Assembly (NCBI GenBank): GCA_903813345.2
Contig: CAIIXF020000006.1
Location: forward strand, 26,173,936 to 26,233,935
Length of the DNA: 60,000 nt
Direction of reading: 5' to 3'
Source of the DNA: Owenia fusiformis
Lineage: Eukaryota > Annelida > Polychaeta > Sabellida > Oweniidae
Notes under the pieces: generated by a model
What the model saw: only the letters and a program-made list of their open reading frames with translations
What the model was told of the DNA's origin: nothing
Database searches by the model: none
Shown here: piece after piece, positions 1 through 9,935 of the stretch
How positions within the stretch are numbered: position 1 is the first letter of the stretch
How the letters are laid out: each line of letters opens with the position of its first letter
Translations under genes and position numbers: made by a program

Positions 1-33
1 CGAACCCATCGAACCCCCCTGGGAACGGGCCTG
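1..33. mobile_element. terminal fragment of a CAGGCC-ended DNA element
   Basis: The first 33 bases end in ACGGGCCTG after a run like 'cgaacccatcgaaccccc'. They closely match the right end of the complete element at 19189-21229 (cgcacccatcgcaccccc...ACGGGCCTG). This is therefore the end of a third copy, cut by the window edge. It lies in an intron of the methyltransferase gene that continues to the right. Confidence 0.7.
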
Positions 34-104
34 AATATATATATACTGGACATATATTATGTAGTCTGATATTGAAATTTTAGAAATTTGTTGGGAGTTA
101 TCAG

Positions 105-1034
105 GATGACGCCATTCTAGATATTGGATGCAACAATGGTGATGTTACAAAGATGTTGCTGTCCAAAAGTGATCAAATTCGACACATCACTGCGTGTGAC
201 ATCCTTAGTCCCTGTATTGAATACGCCAAAAAGAAGAATGCAGATGTAAAGATATCATACATCGAAATGGATGTCCGAGAGAAATGGCCTCTACAGTGGG
301 AGGGAACATTTGATAAGGTTCAACATTAAAGTATTGTCTTACTTTGAAATGAAAAATATGAAATCATTTGCCCTGTACCACATTTTGCATAAGCATTTAT
401 AATTCTATATATATTTATATTTATGTTGCATTTTATAGTTTAAACTTATTCTATTATATAGGTATTCTCCAATGAATGTTTCAACATGATAGAAGATCAA
501 GAAAATGTGTTGAAAAAAGTGATCCCGAGTCTCAAACCAGGAGGTGAATTTGGAGCATCATACTTTGTAAGGATGGAAGGCTCTCAAGTTGCAACTCTCA
601 CTTTGATGGATAGGGAGAAATGGAGGAAATACTTTCACTTGACAAAATCTGAGATCATAGCCAGGGCTAATGAAAATATCAATAAAATGATTTGGTGTGA
701 TAAAAAAGAGTTTTGCAAAATCCTCGAAAAAATAGGATTCCGTGTAATGAAATGTAAAAGTATACAATCTTGGTACTTTCCTGATGATCTGTTTTGTCAC
801 TTAAAAGATGCGTATGAAGCATTTCCGAAGCTGCATGATCAGATCCCTTCAGAATTACAAGATGAGTTTACAAGGGAAATGGTTCCCATTGTTCAAGAAG
901 TAGAATCTAAAAAGTTACAATCCCTTTCCAAAGAGGATCTTGAATCAAATCACTTCCTGCAGGGTGTATCTGATGGGAAACATCCATTCTCTGTTGAACT
1001 GTTCATAGTGCACTGTGTTAAGCCAATAATATAG
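105..1034 (+). CDS. JHAMT-like SAM-dependent methyltransferase (3' part, two exons)
   Basis: Two exons are visible: 105-317 and 462-1034, each bounded by AG/GT (donor GTTCAA is weak; acceptor TATATAG). Joined in frame they give about 261 C-terminal residues. The first exon carries the class I methyltransferase glycine motif ILDIGCNNGDVT followed by an acidic strand end (ACDILS). The second carries VFSNECFNMI and then VIPSLKPGGEF, the post-motif segment of this fold. The arrangement resembles juvenile hormone acid O-methyltransferase and related small-molecule methyltransferases of about 280 aa, so only some 20-30 N-terminal residues should be missing, upstream of the window. The stop is TAG at 1032-1034. 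Substrate cannot be inferred: outside arthropods this family is widespread and mostly uncharacterised. Confidence 0.82.
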
Positions 1035-1222
1035 GCCTAAAATACTCAGAGGGACCTGAATTTGCGAGTGGTATAAGCCTAAAACAGTGCTTTGACTTTG
1101 CATGACTTATGATCATGATCATATTTAGCGACTACTTTTTGAATGTAAAATAAGACGACCTTTATCAAATATATATTGTATTTAAATATGAATACACGTA
1201 TATGCCACCATTCATTTAAGTA

Positions 1223-1827
1223 CAGGGTGTCCCGAAAGTATGCCCCCCCCCCAGGCAGACATGTACCAGTGTCATCATAGTATGTGTCATATAGCATTTT
1301 AAAGCTTATCCAAAGTTACATTGATTCGCCAAGTATCATGGTTCAACTCTCAAATGTGAGAAAATTACAGGCATTTTAAAATTTTATGTTTGGTCAAAAT
1401 TAAGTTCAATTTTACACCAAATCACTAGTCAATGTGTCCACCTGGGCCATCTTATGCAGCAGCAATTCTTTTCGGGTCGGAGGGATATTGAGTTGGAAAA
1501 AGAGAACTGTGAGGGTAGAAACTCTAAGGTAGGATTATAAAATTCCACATCCCTATTTGAAGGGCTTTTTAGGTCATATCTGAAAATAGTTGCTGCTGTT
1601 AACATGGCCGGGGGGGGGGGGGGCACATTGACTAGTAATGTGGTGTAAAATTGAACTTTATTTTGACAAAACACGAACTTTTAAAATGACTGTAACTGTT
1701 TCCCATTTGGGAGTTAAACCATGATACTTGGCAAATCAATGTAACTTTGGAAAAGCTTTAAAATGAGGACACTGGAATATGTCTGCCTAGGGGGTGGGGG
1801 GGGGGAGTATACTTTCGGGACATCCTG
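1223..1827. mobile_element. foldback MITE with mariner-like ends
   Basis: The element starts TA|CAGGGTGTCCCGAAAGTAT and ends with the complement (ATACTTTCGGGACATCCTG). The arms are inverted repeats of about 220 bp each, around a 150-bp unrelated centre. Poly-C/poly-G runs sit symmetrically near both tips and at the inner edge of the arms. The CAGGGTGtCCC tip and TA on the left are typical of Tc1/mariner-related MITEs; the right flank reads AA, so the TA duplication is imperfect. No coding capacity. Confidence 0.8.
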
Positions 1828-2185
1828 AATATCTAGAGATTTCGCATTTCACTTCTAGTGTGTTTATAAATCCCTTATGTTTTCAACTTATAATATTTAT
1901 GTACTAGTTCATCATTTGTCGTGTAGCTCTATAAAAGACATTGATTATAAAACGTTGTGAGCAAGTCAGTAAATCTTCATTCACTTTGTTTATTCAGTAT
2001 TCACCCCATGTATAGTCTGTCACGTGACCTTATGGATGATGGGCGGGCGAACCGTTCGTGAGCTGAGTCTTTCCACTTCAGGTTTATAATGATACTTTTA
2101 ACATGGCTTTAGCCTTTGTATCTCTGTGAAACGATTTAATTCTCCAAATATCGCATTTGTCTCAGAAATGATGCGTGTGTGAAGG
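1828..2185. other. intergenic, nothing recognised
   Basis: AT-rich unique-looking sequence between the MITE and the left inverted-repeat copy. No open frame, splice-bounded exon or repeat was seen. Confidence 0.5.
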
Positions 2186-2360
2186 CCCAAGTATTCTTGG
2201 CTACCCATCTATTCTGACTCTTGCCGAAGTATTCTGACCCGACCCAAGTATTCTGAGTTTATTTATTTTTTCGAATACACTCGATAGATGTCCGCGTTCG
2301 TTTTTTAATCATTTGTCGATGGATTCCACGTATATTCAAAAGATGGCTCCTGAACTTAAT
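2186..2360 (+). repeat. left copy of a distant inverted repeat
   Basis: This block matches the reverse complement of about 9738-9930 over roughly 170 bp at some 85% identity. Shared segments include ggctacccatctattctgac, tcttgccgaagta and cgaatacactcgatagatgt. The match continues into the small ORF that starts at 2319 (shared 'tggctcctg'). The pair flanks about 7.4 kb of repeats. It may be the end of one large element or two opposed copies of a smaller one. Confidence 0.75.
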
Positions 2361-2534
2361 TTGGAAACCGCTCATTTTTTTATAAATGAGATAGATGACT
2401 ACCTCGTGTCGGAATGTAAAAAAGAAAAATTACAAGGGCTGAGGACCCAATTTTTGAATATGCGTATTGGCATACATAAGGTAAAACGCTATGGCCGATC
2501 TGGCGGAGGGCCTTTGGAGGGCCCCAAAAAGTAA
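2319..2534 (+). CDS. small hypothetical ORF at the edge of the inverted repeat
   Basis: An open frame of 71 codons begins at ATG 2319 (MDSTYIQKMAPELNLE) and stops at 2534. It has no family match that I recognise. An in-frame CATAAG|GTAAAA at about 2480 could be a splice donor, so this might be a first exon whose real product ends there. The same start region in the inverted copy near 9.8 kb is disrupted, so a gene relic carried inside a repeat is at least as likely as a live gene. Confidence 0.25.
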   Translation: MDSTYIQKMAPELNLETAHFFINEIDDYLVSECKKEKLQGLRTQFLNMRIGIHKVKRYGRSGGGPLEGPKK

Positions 2535-3809
2535 TGGCCAAAAAACGTATACGGCCACAAGATCTGCTTCTCTCCACATAAATTGAGCAATTAAGGTAAC
2601 AACTTGGCATTACTGGGCATTATTTATTTCAATTTTGAGTCTGTTTTTTTATAAATTGGGCTCCAATTTTCAGATTTAGGATCCCCTACTCTTGATTTTC
2701 AGATCCGCCCCTAGAACGAATATATTTTTTACAGCCACTGTATATCTTCTGTGCGATTTTAACTTTTTATGTAAATTTGGACCAAATTTATTCATGTAAA
2801 TAAATATGAGTGTATTCCTGAAAACAAAAATGCAATAGTAATAAAGTGATTTCCTCGTTATGATGTTATGACATCTTTGCTAGCTGAAAGTGACAGCAAC
2901 ATATTTTAACAAGGCATTAACATGCAAAATGTCACCCCTGGCATTTGTTACAGACGCCGCACGCCAACCACCGAACGCCGTCCACAAAAAATTGGAGACA
3001 ATAGCAATATGTCACTACTTGTAGACTACCACTCCATGATGCGTATCAGTTAAGAAAAATCTAAACCTTTAACCATAACGTGCACCTATTCATTTAGCGA
3101 ATAATTCGTAAACTTTCACGTGACAAAATGCATCTTGTTTTTTCTAGGAGAAATTGGCTGAACTTGTTATAAACATCAAACCTGAGAGGGTCAGAGTCGG
3201 ATCAGCGTTGAATTTATCAGATAAAATATGTTTGAATTTCAGTAAAAGTAGCTACAAGAATTTTCAATATTTAAATCTTGGTCACCATATCAGCCTGCTC
3301 AGCGCTCTTCGTGTAATTTAGATTTTTCAATACACCGGATGAACTCATCTGTATCTATGTTACAAGTCTCTTAATTAGTCTATAAATACAAACATGCCGA
3401 GATTAGAAGTAATGCTATAATGTAGTACATTTAACACTTCTAAAGCATAGTTGAAAACATGTTTTTATCTGTTTAATACATCAAGATTTTTTGTAACTGG
3501 AAACCTGAGACACAAACTCTAAGGTCATGTGTAATATGTACAAGCTGTTCTGCAAAGCAAGACAGAGGAGGCCGATTGTGCAAAGTCACAAACTACAATA
3601 CGAGGAACAGAAATATCTTTCAGTGAGTAGTTTTGAAATAATAAAGCAAATACTAAATGAAAAACATTTAAAATCAAACATTTTAATGATTGTATTGTCA
3701 TTGTTTAATTATATCTCATCCAAGCCTGAGGATGCGACTTGATAAATATAACATTGCTAGAATTTTTGTAGTAGTTGAGTAATCGAGGCTAAAAGAACCT
3801 GACTTTCCA
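2535..3809. other. intergenic with one dispersed repeat
   Basis: No coding exon was recognised. Around 2880-3025 lies a dispersed repeat (aacaaggcattaacatg, then aaaatgtcacc, a run of ACGCC/ACC repeats and caatatgtcact). It recurs at about 53645-53762 inside the UBE2M gene. Near 2570-2630 a short stretch (cacataaattgagcaatt) resembles one at 17245-17290. Confidence 0.5.
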
Positions 3810-4832
3810 CACGCCCGGTGATCGTGAATATGGGACGGAGGGGGGGGGGAGCAGGCAATTTCTGCTAGGAAATTCAACAAATCTGGAAGATTTATTTTTT
3901 CAAGAAAAAGTTTACTATTGAATTGCTAAATGGATAGGCGCACGGTATGGTAGAATATGTTAGGTTTTCTGGGATTTTTTCTGAAACGATACGCATCTAA
4001 GGTATGAGATCTATTAAAAAAGGCGCAAGGCCATCAACAGGCACAAATCAACGTTTTTGCTATAAATCAAGCAACAATGGTCTGGACGACCTGTAATAAA
4101 TACTTGTAAGTGATGTTATCATAACTAAATTAATGCCATTGCTGAATTTATAAAATAAGTTTCCATATGTGAAATAAAAAATAATCGAAAATAATGAATT
4201 TGGGACGGAGGGGGGAGGGGACGGAGGGTGGGGGGAGCAATATGTATATAAGACATGATTAGAGATGTTTCGCGACTTTAAGTCCTTTTACTGCAAATGT
4301 CCCCATTTTTCAGTCTCCAGGGGTATATCATCCAGTTTCTTACTAAGTTAATGAGTTCATTTTTCAAATACAAGAATTCGTGTGAAGTTGTTTCACTTTA
4401 TAGAATTATTACTCCCCCCCTCCGTCCCCTCCCCCCCCTCCGTCCCATTTTAATTATTTTCGATTATTTTTTATTTTATGTATGGAAACTTATTTTATAA
4501 ATTCAGCAATGACATTAATTTAGTTATGATAACATCACTTACAAGTATTTATTACAGGTCGTGTAGTCCATTGTTGCTTGATTTATAGCAAAAACTTTGA
4601 CTTTTGCACGTTGGTTGCGTTGCGCCTTTTTAATAGATCTTATATCTTAAAAGAGTATCGGTTGTAAAATAATCCTAGAATACCTAACATATTTTATCAT
4701 ACCGTGCGCTTATTCAATTTGCAATTCAATCGTAAACTCTGTCTTGAAAAAATAATTTTACCAGATTTGTTGAATTTTCTAGCGGAAATTGCCTGCTCCC
4801 CCCTCCGTCCCATTTCACGATCACCGGGCGTG
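3810..4832. mobile_element. foldback DNA element, CACGCCCGGTGATC ends, 5-bp TSD
   Basis: The element is bounded by CACGCCCGGTGATCGTGA and its complement. It is flanked by a perfect direct repeat TTCCA (3805-3809 and 4833-4837). The arms, about 420 bp each (3810-4235 and 4411-4832), are mutually inverted and contain G-rich blocks (gggacggaggggg) at both tips and inner edges. The 170-bp centre is unrelated. It has no open frame, so it is non-autonomous. A 5-bp duplication with CAC-starting ends fits Transib-type or some hAT-type transposases; the superfamily cannot be assigned from this copy. Confidence 0.85.
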
Positions 4833-4944
4833 TTCCACGGGTTTCAAAAAGCATAGCACCAACAACATTAACAATCCCAAAGATGTATTCGCATTTAGTA
4901 CATAACTACAATGACTGAATAAAATGTCCCATTTTTCAATGATT

Positions 4945-7076
4945 CTAAAACTAATTGACCAAACTGAGTGCTCTAAGACTTCTACAACTGATTGACCAAA
5001 GTGTTCCAACTTTTCCAGCTGATTGACCAAAGTGTTTCGACTTCTACAGCTGATTGAGCAAAATGTTTAGACTTCTACAACTGATTGACCAAAATGTTCC
5101 GACTTGAACAGCTGATTGACCAAAGTGTTTCCACTTCTACAGCTGATTGACCAAAGTGTTCAGACTTTTACATCTGATTGACCAAAGTCTTTAGACTTCT
5201 ACAACTGATTGACCTAAGTGTTCCGACTTTTCCAGCTGATTGACCAAAGTGTTCTGACATTTATAACTGATTGACCAAAGAATTCCAACTTTTATCACAA
5301 ATTGACCAAAATGTTCCGACTTTAAAAGCTAATTGACCAAAGTGTTTAGACTTCTAGTAACTGATTGACCAAAGTGTTCCAACTTTTACAGCTGAATGAC
5401 CAAAGTGTTTCGACTTCTACAGCTGATTGAGCAAAATGTTCAGACTTCAAAAACTGATTGACCAAAGTGTTCTGACTTCTTCAGCTGATTGATGAAAGTG
5501 TTCCGACATTTACAACTGATTGACCAAAGAATTCAAACTTTTATCACTGATTGACCAAAGGGTTCTGACTTCTATATCGGATTGACCAAAGTGTTCCGAC
5601 TTCTACAATTGATTGACCAAAGTATTTATACTTTTACAACTGATTGAAGAAAGTGTCAGACTTCTAAAATTGATTGATCAAAGCGTTCTAACTTTTACAA
5701 TTGATTGACCAAAACGTTCTGACTTTTACATATAATTGGCCAAAGTGTTCTAAACATTTGGTCAATCAGATTTCAAAGTCGGAACACTTTGGTCAATCAT
5801 TTGTAAAAGTAGGATTACTTTGATCAATCAGATTTGAAAGTTGGAACACTTTGGTCAATCAATTGTAAAAGTAGGCACACTTTCTTCAATCAGTTGCACT
5901 TTGGTCAATCAGATGTTAAAGTCGGAACACTTTGGTCAATTAGATATAAAAGTTGGAACACTTTGGTCAATCAATATTACAAGTCGGAACACTATGGTCA
6001 ATCAGATGCTAAAGTCGGAACCCTTTGGTCAATCAGATGGAAAAGTCGGAGCACTTTGGTCAATCAATTGTAAAAGTAGGAACACTTTCTTCAATAAGTT
6101 GTAAAAGTCGGAACACTTTGGTCAATCAGATGTAAAAGTCGGAACACTTTGGTCAATCAGATGTAAACGTAGGAACACTTTCTTCAATTAGTTAATTGTA
6201 ACACTTTGGTCAATCAGATGGAAAAGTCGGAACACTTGCTTCAATCAGATGTTAAAGTCGGAACACTTTGGTCAATCAGTTGTAAAAGTTGGATTACTTT
6301 GATCAATCAGATGTAAAAGTGGGAACACTTTGGTCAATCAATTGTAAACGTAGGAACACTTTCTTCAATTAGTTGTAAAAGTCGGAACACTTTGGTCAAT
6401 CAGATTTAAAAGTCGGAACACTTTGGTCAATCAATTGTAAAAGTAGGAACACTTTCTTCAATTAGTTGTAAAAGTCGGAACACTTTGGTCAATCAGATGT
6501 AAAAGATGGAACACTTTGGTCAATCAGATGTAAAAGTCGGAACACTTTGGTCAATCAGATGTAAACGTAGGAACACTTTCTTCAATTAGTTGTAAAAATC
6601 GGAACACTTTCTTCAATTAGTTGTAAAAGTCGGAACACTTTGGTCAATCAGATTTAAAAGTCGGAACACTTTGGTCAATCAATTGTAAAAGTAGGAACAC
6701 TTTCTTCAATTTGTTGTAAAAGTCGGAACACTTTGGTCAATTAGATGTAAAAGTCGGAACACTTTGGTCAATCAGATGTAAACGTAGGAACACTTTCTTC
6801 AATTAGTTGTAAAAGTCGGAACACTTTCTTCAATTAGTTGTAAAAGTCGGAACACTTTGGTCAATCAGATGTAAAAGTCGGAACACATGCTTCAATCAGT
6901 TGTAAAAGTCGGAACATTTTTGTCAATCAGATGTAAAAGACGGAACACTTTGGTCAATTAGTTGTAAAAGTCGGAACACTTTTTTCAATTAGTTGTAAAA
7001 GTCGGAACACTTTGGTCAATCAGATGTAAAAGTCGGAACACTTGCTTCAATCAGTTGTTAAAGTCGGAACACTTAC
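4945..7076. repeat. 31-bp minisatellite array with orientation reversal
   Basis: About 68 units of 31 bp. Left of about 5752 the units read CTGATTGACCAAAGTGTTCC; right of it they are the reverse complement (GGAACACTTTGGTCAATCAG). The two half-arrays therefore meet head to head at a palindromic junction (ccaaagtgttctaaacatttgg). The right half holds two interspersed variants, 'ctttggtcaatcagatg' and 'ctttcttcaattagttg', in recurring order, a sign of higher-order duplication. Open frames at 5834-6104 arise only because the period and composition avoid stops; they are not genes. Confidence 0.95.
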
Positions 7077-7518
7077 TACTTATACTATTACTATTCTTTG
7101 CTGATGTAATCTTTGATATAACTATACATGCCTTCTTATACTTTGTGATTAAGGTTAGGGCTGCAACAGGAAGGAGGTGTTGAGAACTTGTCGGAGAATG
7201 AGAAGTCAAATGCAAGGTACAGAAAGTGCAAATGTAATAAACGATAGTTTCTCATCCACTGTACACTGTTCAACTGAACCAAATTTTGGAAGTAACTTGA
7301 AACTAGAAACTTTATTTTCAGCATTTTGTCCTCATACTATGTCTTTTTAACGATTGTGTTGTCATAGTGCGCCACATTTTTTATATGTGATTCACTAATG
7401 TTCCCGTTTTTGCAAAAACCTGTTGTTAATGCGAAGAATTTTATTTTTCATTATTCAGAGGATTTGCTTAACTTTTATGCTCTGCAACGCGCATTGTTGG
7501 AATCTATGATTAGTGGAA
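7077..7518. other. intergenic
   Basis: AT-rich sequence between the minisatellite and the OTU-like fragment. The open frame starting near 7398 overlaps that fragment in another frame and shows no family signature. Confidence 0.4.
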
Positions 7519-7674
7519 ATGACAAAGAGCAGACAGTGGCGGAGACAGCAGCAAATCACGGCCTTAGAGATAGAAAATGATGGTGATGGTAATTGCCTGT
7601 TCCATGCATTGGTTAACCAACTGAAGCATCATAGTTGTTGGATTTACACTAGAGCACTAAGACGTCTTGGCTAA
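7519..7674 (+). pseudogene. OTU-type cysteine protease fragment
   Basis: A 51-codon frame starting ATG 7519 and ending TAA 7672-7674 reads ...LEIENDGDGNCLFHALVNQL... This is the catalytic signature of ovarian-tumour (OTU) deubiquitinases, where D-G-N-C-L-F contains the nucleophilic cysteine (about residue 26 here). Sequence after about residue 36 does not look like an OTU fold, and the histidine part is absent. It is a fragment, perhaps from a transposon-encoded OTU protein (several eukaryotic mobile elements carry one) or a broken cellular gene. It sits among repeats with no supporting exons. Confidence 0.55.
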
Positions 7675-7948
7675 AACGTTTTAGCGTTAACACGTTTTCA
7701 AATGTAATGTAAATCCAGATTTTCTAAAGAGCTCTCGGCTAATAATATTAGCTAAAACGTTTCGGGACGCTAGATTTATATGTCTTTACGATGGAACAAA
7801 TTCACAAGAACTCGTGTAGTTGAAAAAAACTAAACTCAGTACCCCAGTAAGGAACTGGATATTGTATCTCTGGAGAATGAAAAATGGGAAAATTTGGAGT
7901 CATAAGAATAAATTCAAGTAGCGTGTCTTATCATGTCTTATATACACG

Positions 7949-8367
7949 TTATCCCCCCTCCATCCTATCCCCCTCCATCCAATATTAATTTATTTCGATT
8001 ATTTTTTGTATAACGCATGGAAATTAACTTTAAAAAGTGAGCAATGTCATTAGTATTGTGATAATAACGTCCCTTAAACCTATTTATTACAGGTCGTGTA
8101 GACCATTGTTGCCCGATTTATAGGAAAAACATTGACTCTTGCACGTTGTTGATGATGCGCCTTTTTTAATAGATCTCATATCTTAGAAGGGTATCAGTTC
8201 AAAAAAAAATACTAGATGGCCTAACATATTTTGCCATGCACTGCGCCTATTCATTTGGCAATTCAGTTGTAAATTTTCTCTTGAAAAAAAATCTTCCAAA
8301 TTTTTGGAGTTTTCTTGCAGAAATCGCCTAATCCCCCTCCATCCAATTTGTACGATCACCGGGCGTG
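7949..8367. mobile_element. single arm of the CACGCCCGG foldback family
   Basis: This block aligns along its whole length with the right arm of the element at 3810-4832. Shared pieces are the pyrimidine run, tttcgattattttt, tattacaggtcgtgtag, cttttttaatagatct and the terminus cgatcaccgggcgtg at 8367. The opposite arm and centre are missing, so it is a truncated second copy, clearly diverged (ccatcc in place of ccgtcc). Confidence 0.8.
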
Positions 8368-8435
8368 TAATTGGTTGTATCTCATACTTAAGTGGGTTTG
8401 GGGTAGATATCAGTCGGGAATATATATCATATCTG

Positions 8436-8514
8436 AGGAGCGGGCAGGATATATTGTATATGTCCCACTCCAGGTCAAATGCGGGCAGATATAATATATC
8501 CATCCCGCTCCAGG
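8436..8514. repeat. imperfect hairpin
   Basis: The sequence ggagcgggcaggatatatt is followed about 30 bp later by its approximate complement (aatatatccatcccgctcc). A stem of roughly 23 bp is possible. It adjoins a larger hairpin. Confidence 0.65.
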
Positions 8515-8562
8515 GAATTTTTCAAAAGTTTAAAAAAGTTTGAAAAAGAATGAGATACACCA

Positions 8563-8694
8563 GTTATGCACGGTCGGTTTGGATACATGGAATATCCCTT
8601 GGGATATACAATACATCTTCCCTCGGTCCCTCGGGAAGATATATTGTATATCCCTCGGGATATTCCCTGTATCCAAAACCTCCCAGTGCATAAC
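8563..8694. repeat. long near-perfect hairpin
   Basis: The left half (gttatgcacggtcggtttgg ... aatatccctt ... catcttccctcgg) is mirrored by the right half (ccctcgggaagat ... ggatattccc ... tgcataac). The potential stem is about 60 bp with almost no loop. Open frames across it on both strands are palindrome artefacts. Confidence 0.8.
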
Positions 8695-8801
8695 CCCTAT
8701 ATATCTCAAGCCAGGGTTGTTAAAAATTATTCTGTTATATATATCATTGATATATCATTGTTGGTGTTTCTGTTAAAAAACAATATTGACTAGGGGTGTT
8801 T

Positions 8802-8814
8802 TTGGCCCACCCTG
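8802..8814. mobile_element. solo mariner-type terminus
   Basis: TTGGCCCACCCTG followed by TA is the complement of the tip CAGGGTGGGCCAA seen at 16120. No partner end was found to the left within several kb. Confidence 0.45.
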
Positions 8815-9737
8815 TATATTATAAGATATTTTGTAACCATGTATGATATATTGTAATAAAGGTGATTAAGTGATACACAGTATACTCGCCTATTTTATTA
8901 TCATTGTATTTTATACTTATAGGGTCAGTATCTGTATTTCTGGTTTTTTTTAATTCCTGACATTATTTAAAGAATTAGACCCACTCTTTTTGTTTTTAAA
9001 TATCAATACTTCAATATTTTTCTTCTGTATGTAGAATAGGAAATAATCGCCTATTGACATTACTATGAGATAAATAATCGGACGGTAAAAATGCTACATA
9101 TTTTGAATAAATTGTGCTACTTTAAATCCATAGGGTGTGTATATTTGAAATTTATTAAATAATAAATATACACGTATTGTATACTTTAAAGATAACACGT
9201 TGATATTAATAGGAGCACCAAAGGTTTTCCCTATCATTATGGAAATAAAAGCAGCTCGTATGATGTACAATACTGATTGTATAATGTAGAAAATGTAAAT
9301 ATTATGTCCATATGTTACATGTAAGGTTATATGTAATAAAGAAAATATCATTGAAACTATTAACTTGTATTGTGCCTTAATTGCATGACTCACATTACGA
9401 GATAGCTTTATCAATTTATTGGTGATTTAGTTCTAGCATTGATTGAATCAGTCATAGAAGAGAAAAAGAATCCCCAGCATAATTCTGATTAACGCACAAA
9501 GAACAACATCACCCACCTACCAAAATGTTATTGTAACAATCCAATATCCACGATTAATAAGATGTTTTATTCATAGTGACCCTTATATGATAGGAAACTG
9601 CCTTTTATAAAATATATGGAAGTCGGAAACTGAAATTACTTATATAAAAGTAGAAATAACAACCAGTGATGAAGCCGTAATATGACGTAACGTAACGTAT
9701 AACATCAATGAAGTAAAAATATAAAATTCTACCAGAA
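8815..9737. other. AT-rich intergenic
   Basis: No exon, repeat or regulatory signal could be supported. The longest minus-strand frame (9094-9414, hydrophobic) looks like chance in AT-rich DNA. Confidence 0.5.
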
Positions 9738-9935
9738 TAACAGGAGCCACCTTTTTAATAAAATAAATCCAACTACAAAATGATTAAAAAACTAACGTGG
9801 ACATCTATCGAGTGTATTCGAAGAAATAAGTAAACTAAGAATACTTAGGTCAGGTCAGTATACTTCGGCAAGAGTCAGAATAGATGGGTAGCCAAGTATA
9901 CTTGGGCTTTGACATGCGTGTGCGAATGAATCGAA
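9738..9935 (-). repeat. right copy of the distant inverted repeat
   Basis: Reverse complement of the block at 2186-2360. Most of the match is 9785-9930; weaker similarity continues inward to about 9738, where the ORF homologue is disrupted. Confidence 0.75.

Noticed and set aside
3841-4250. Similarity of ctccctccgtccc-type runs to plant Stowaway MITE tips
   Set aside because: These runs are internal to the element here, whose real ends are CACGCCCGG with a 5-bp duplication; the likeness is by composition.
5834-6104. Overlapping plus-strand ORFs of 79 and 87 codons
   Set aside because: They lie wholly within the 31-bp minisatellite and repeat the same words; the open frames come from the unit sequence.
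4945-7076. CRISPR-like regularly spaced repeats
   Set aside because: Units are contiguous with no unique spacers, and the genome is eukaryotic; it is a minisatellite.
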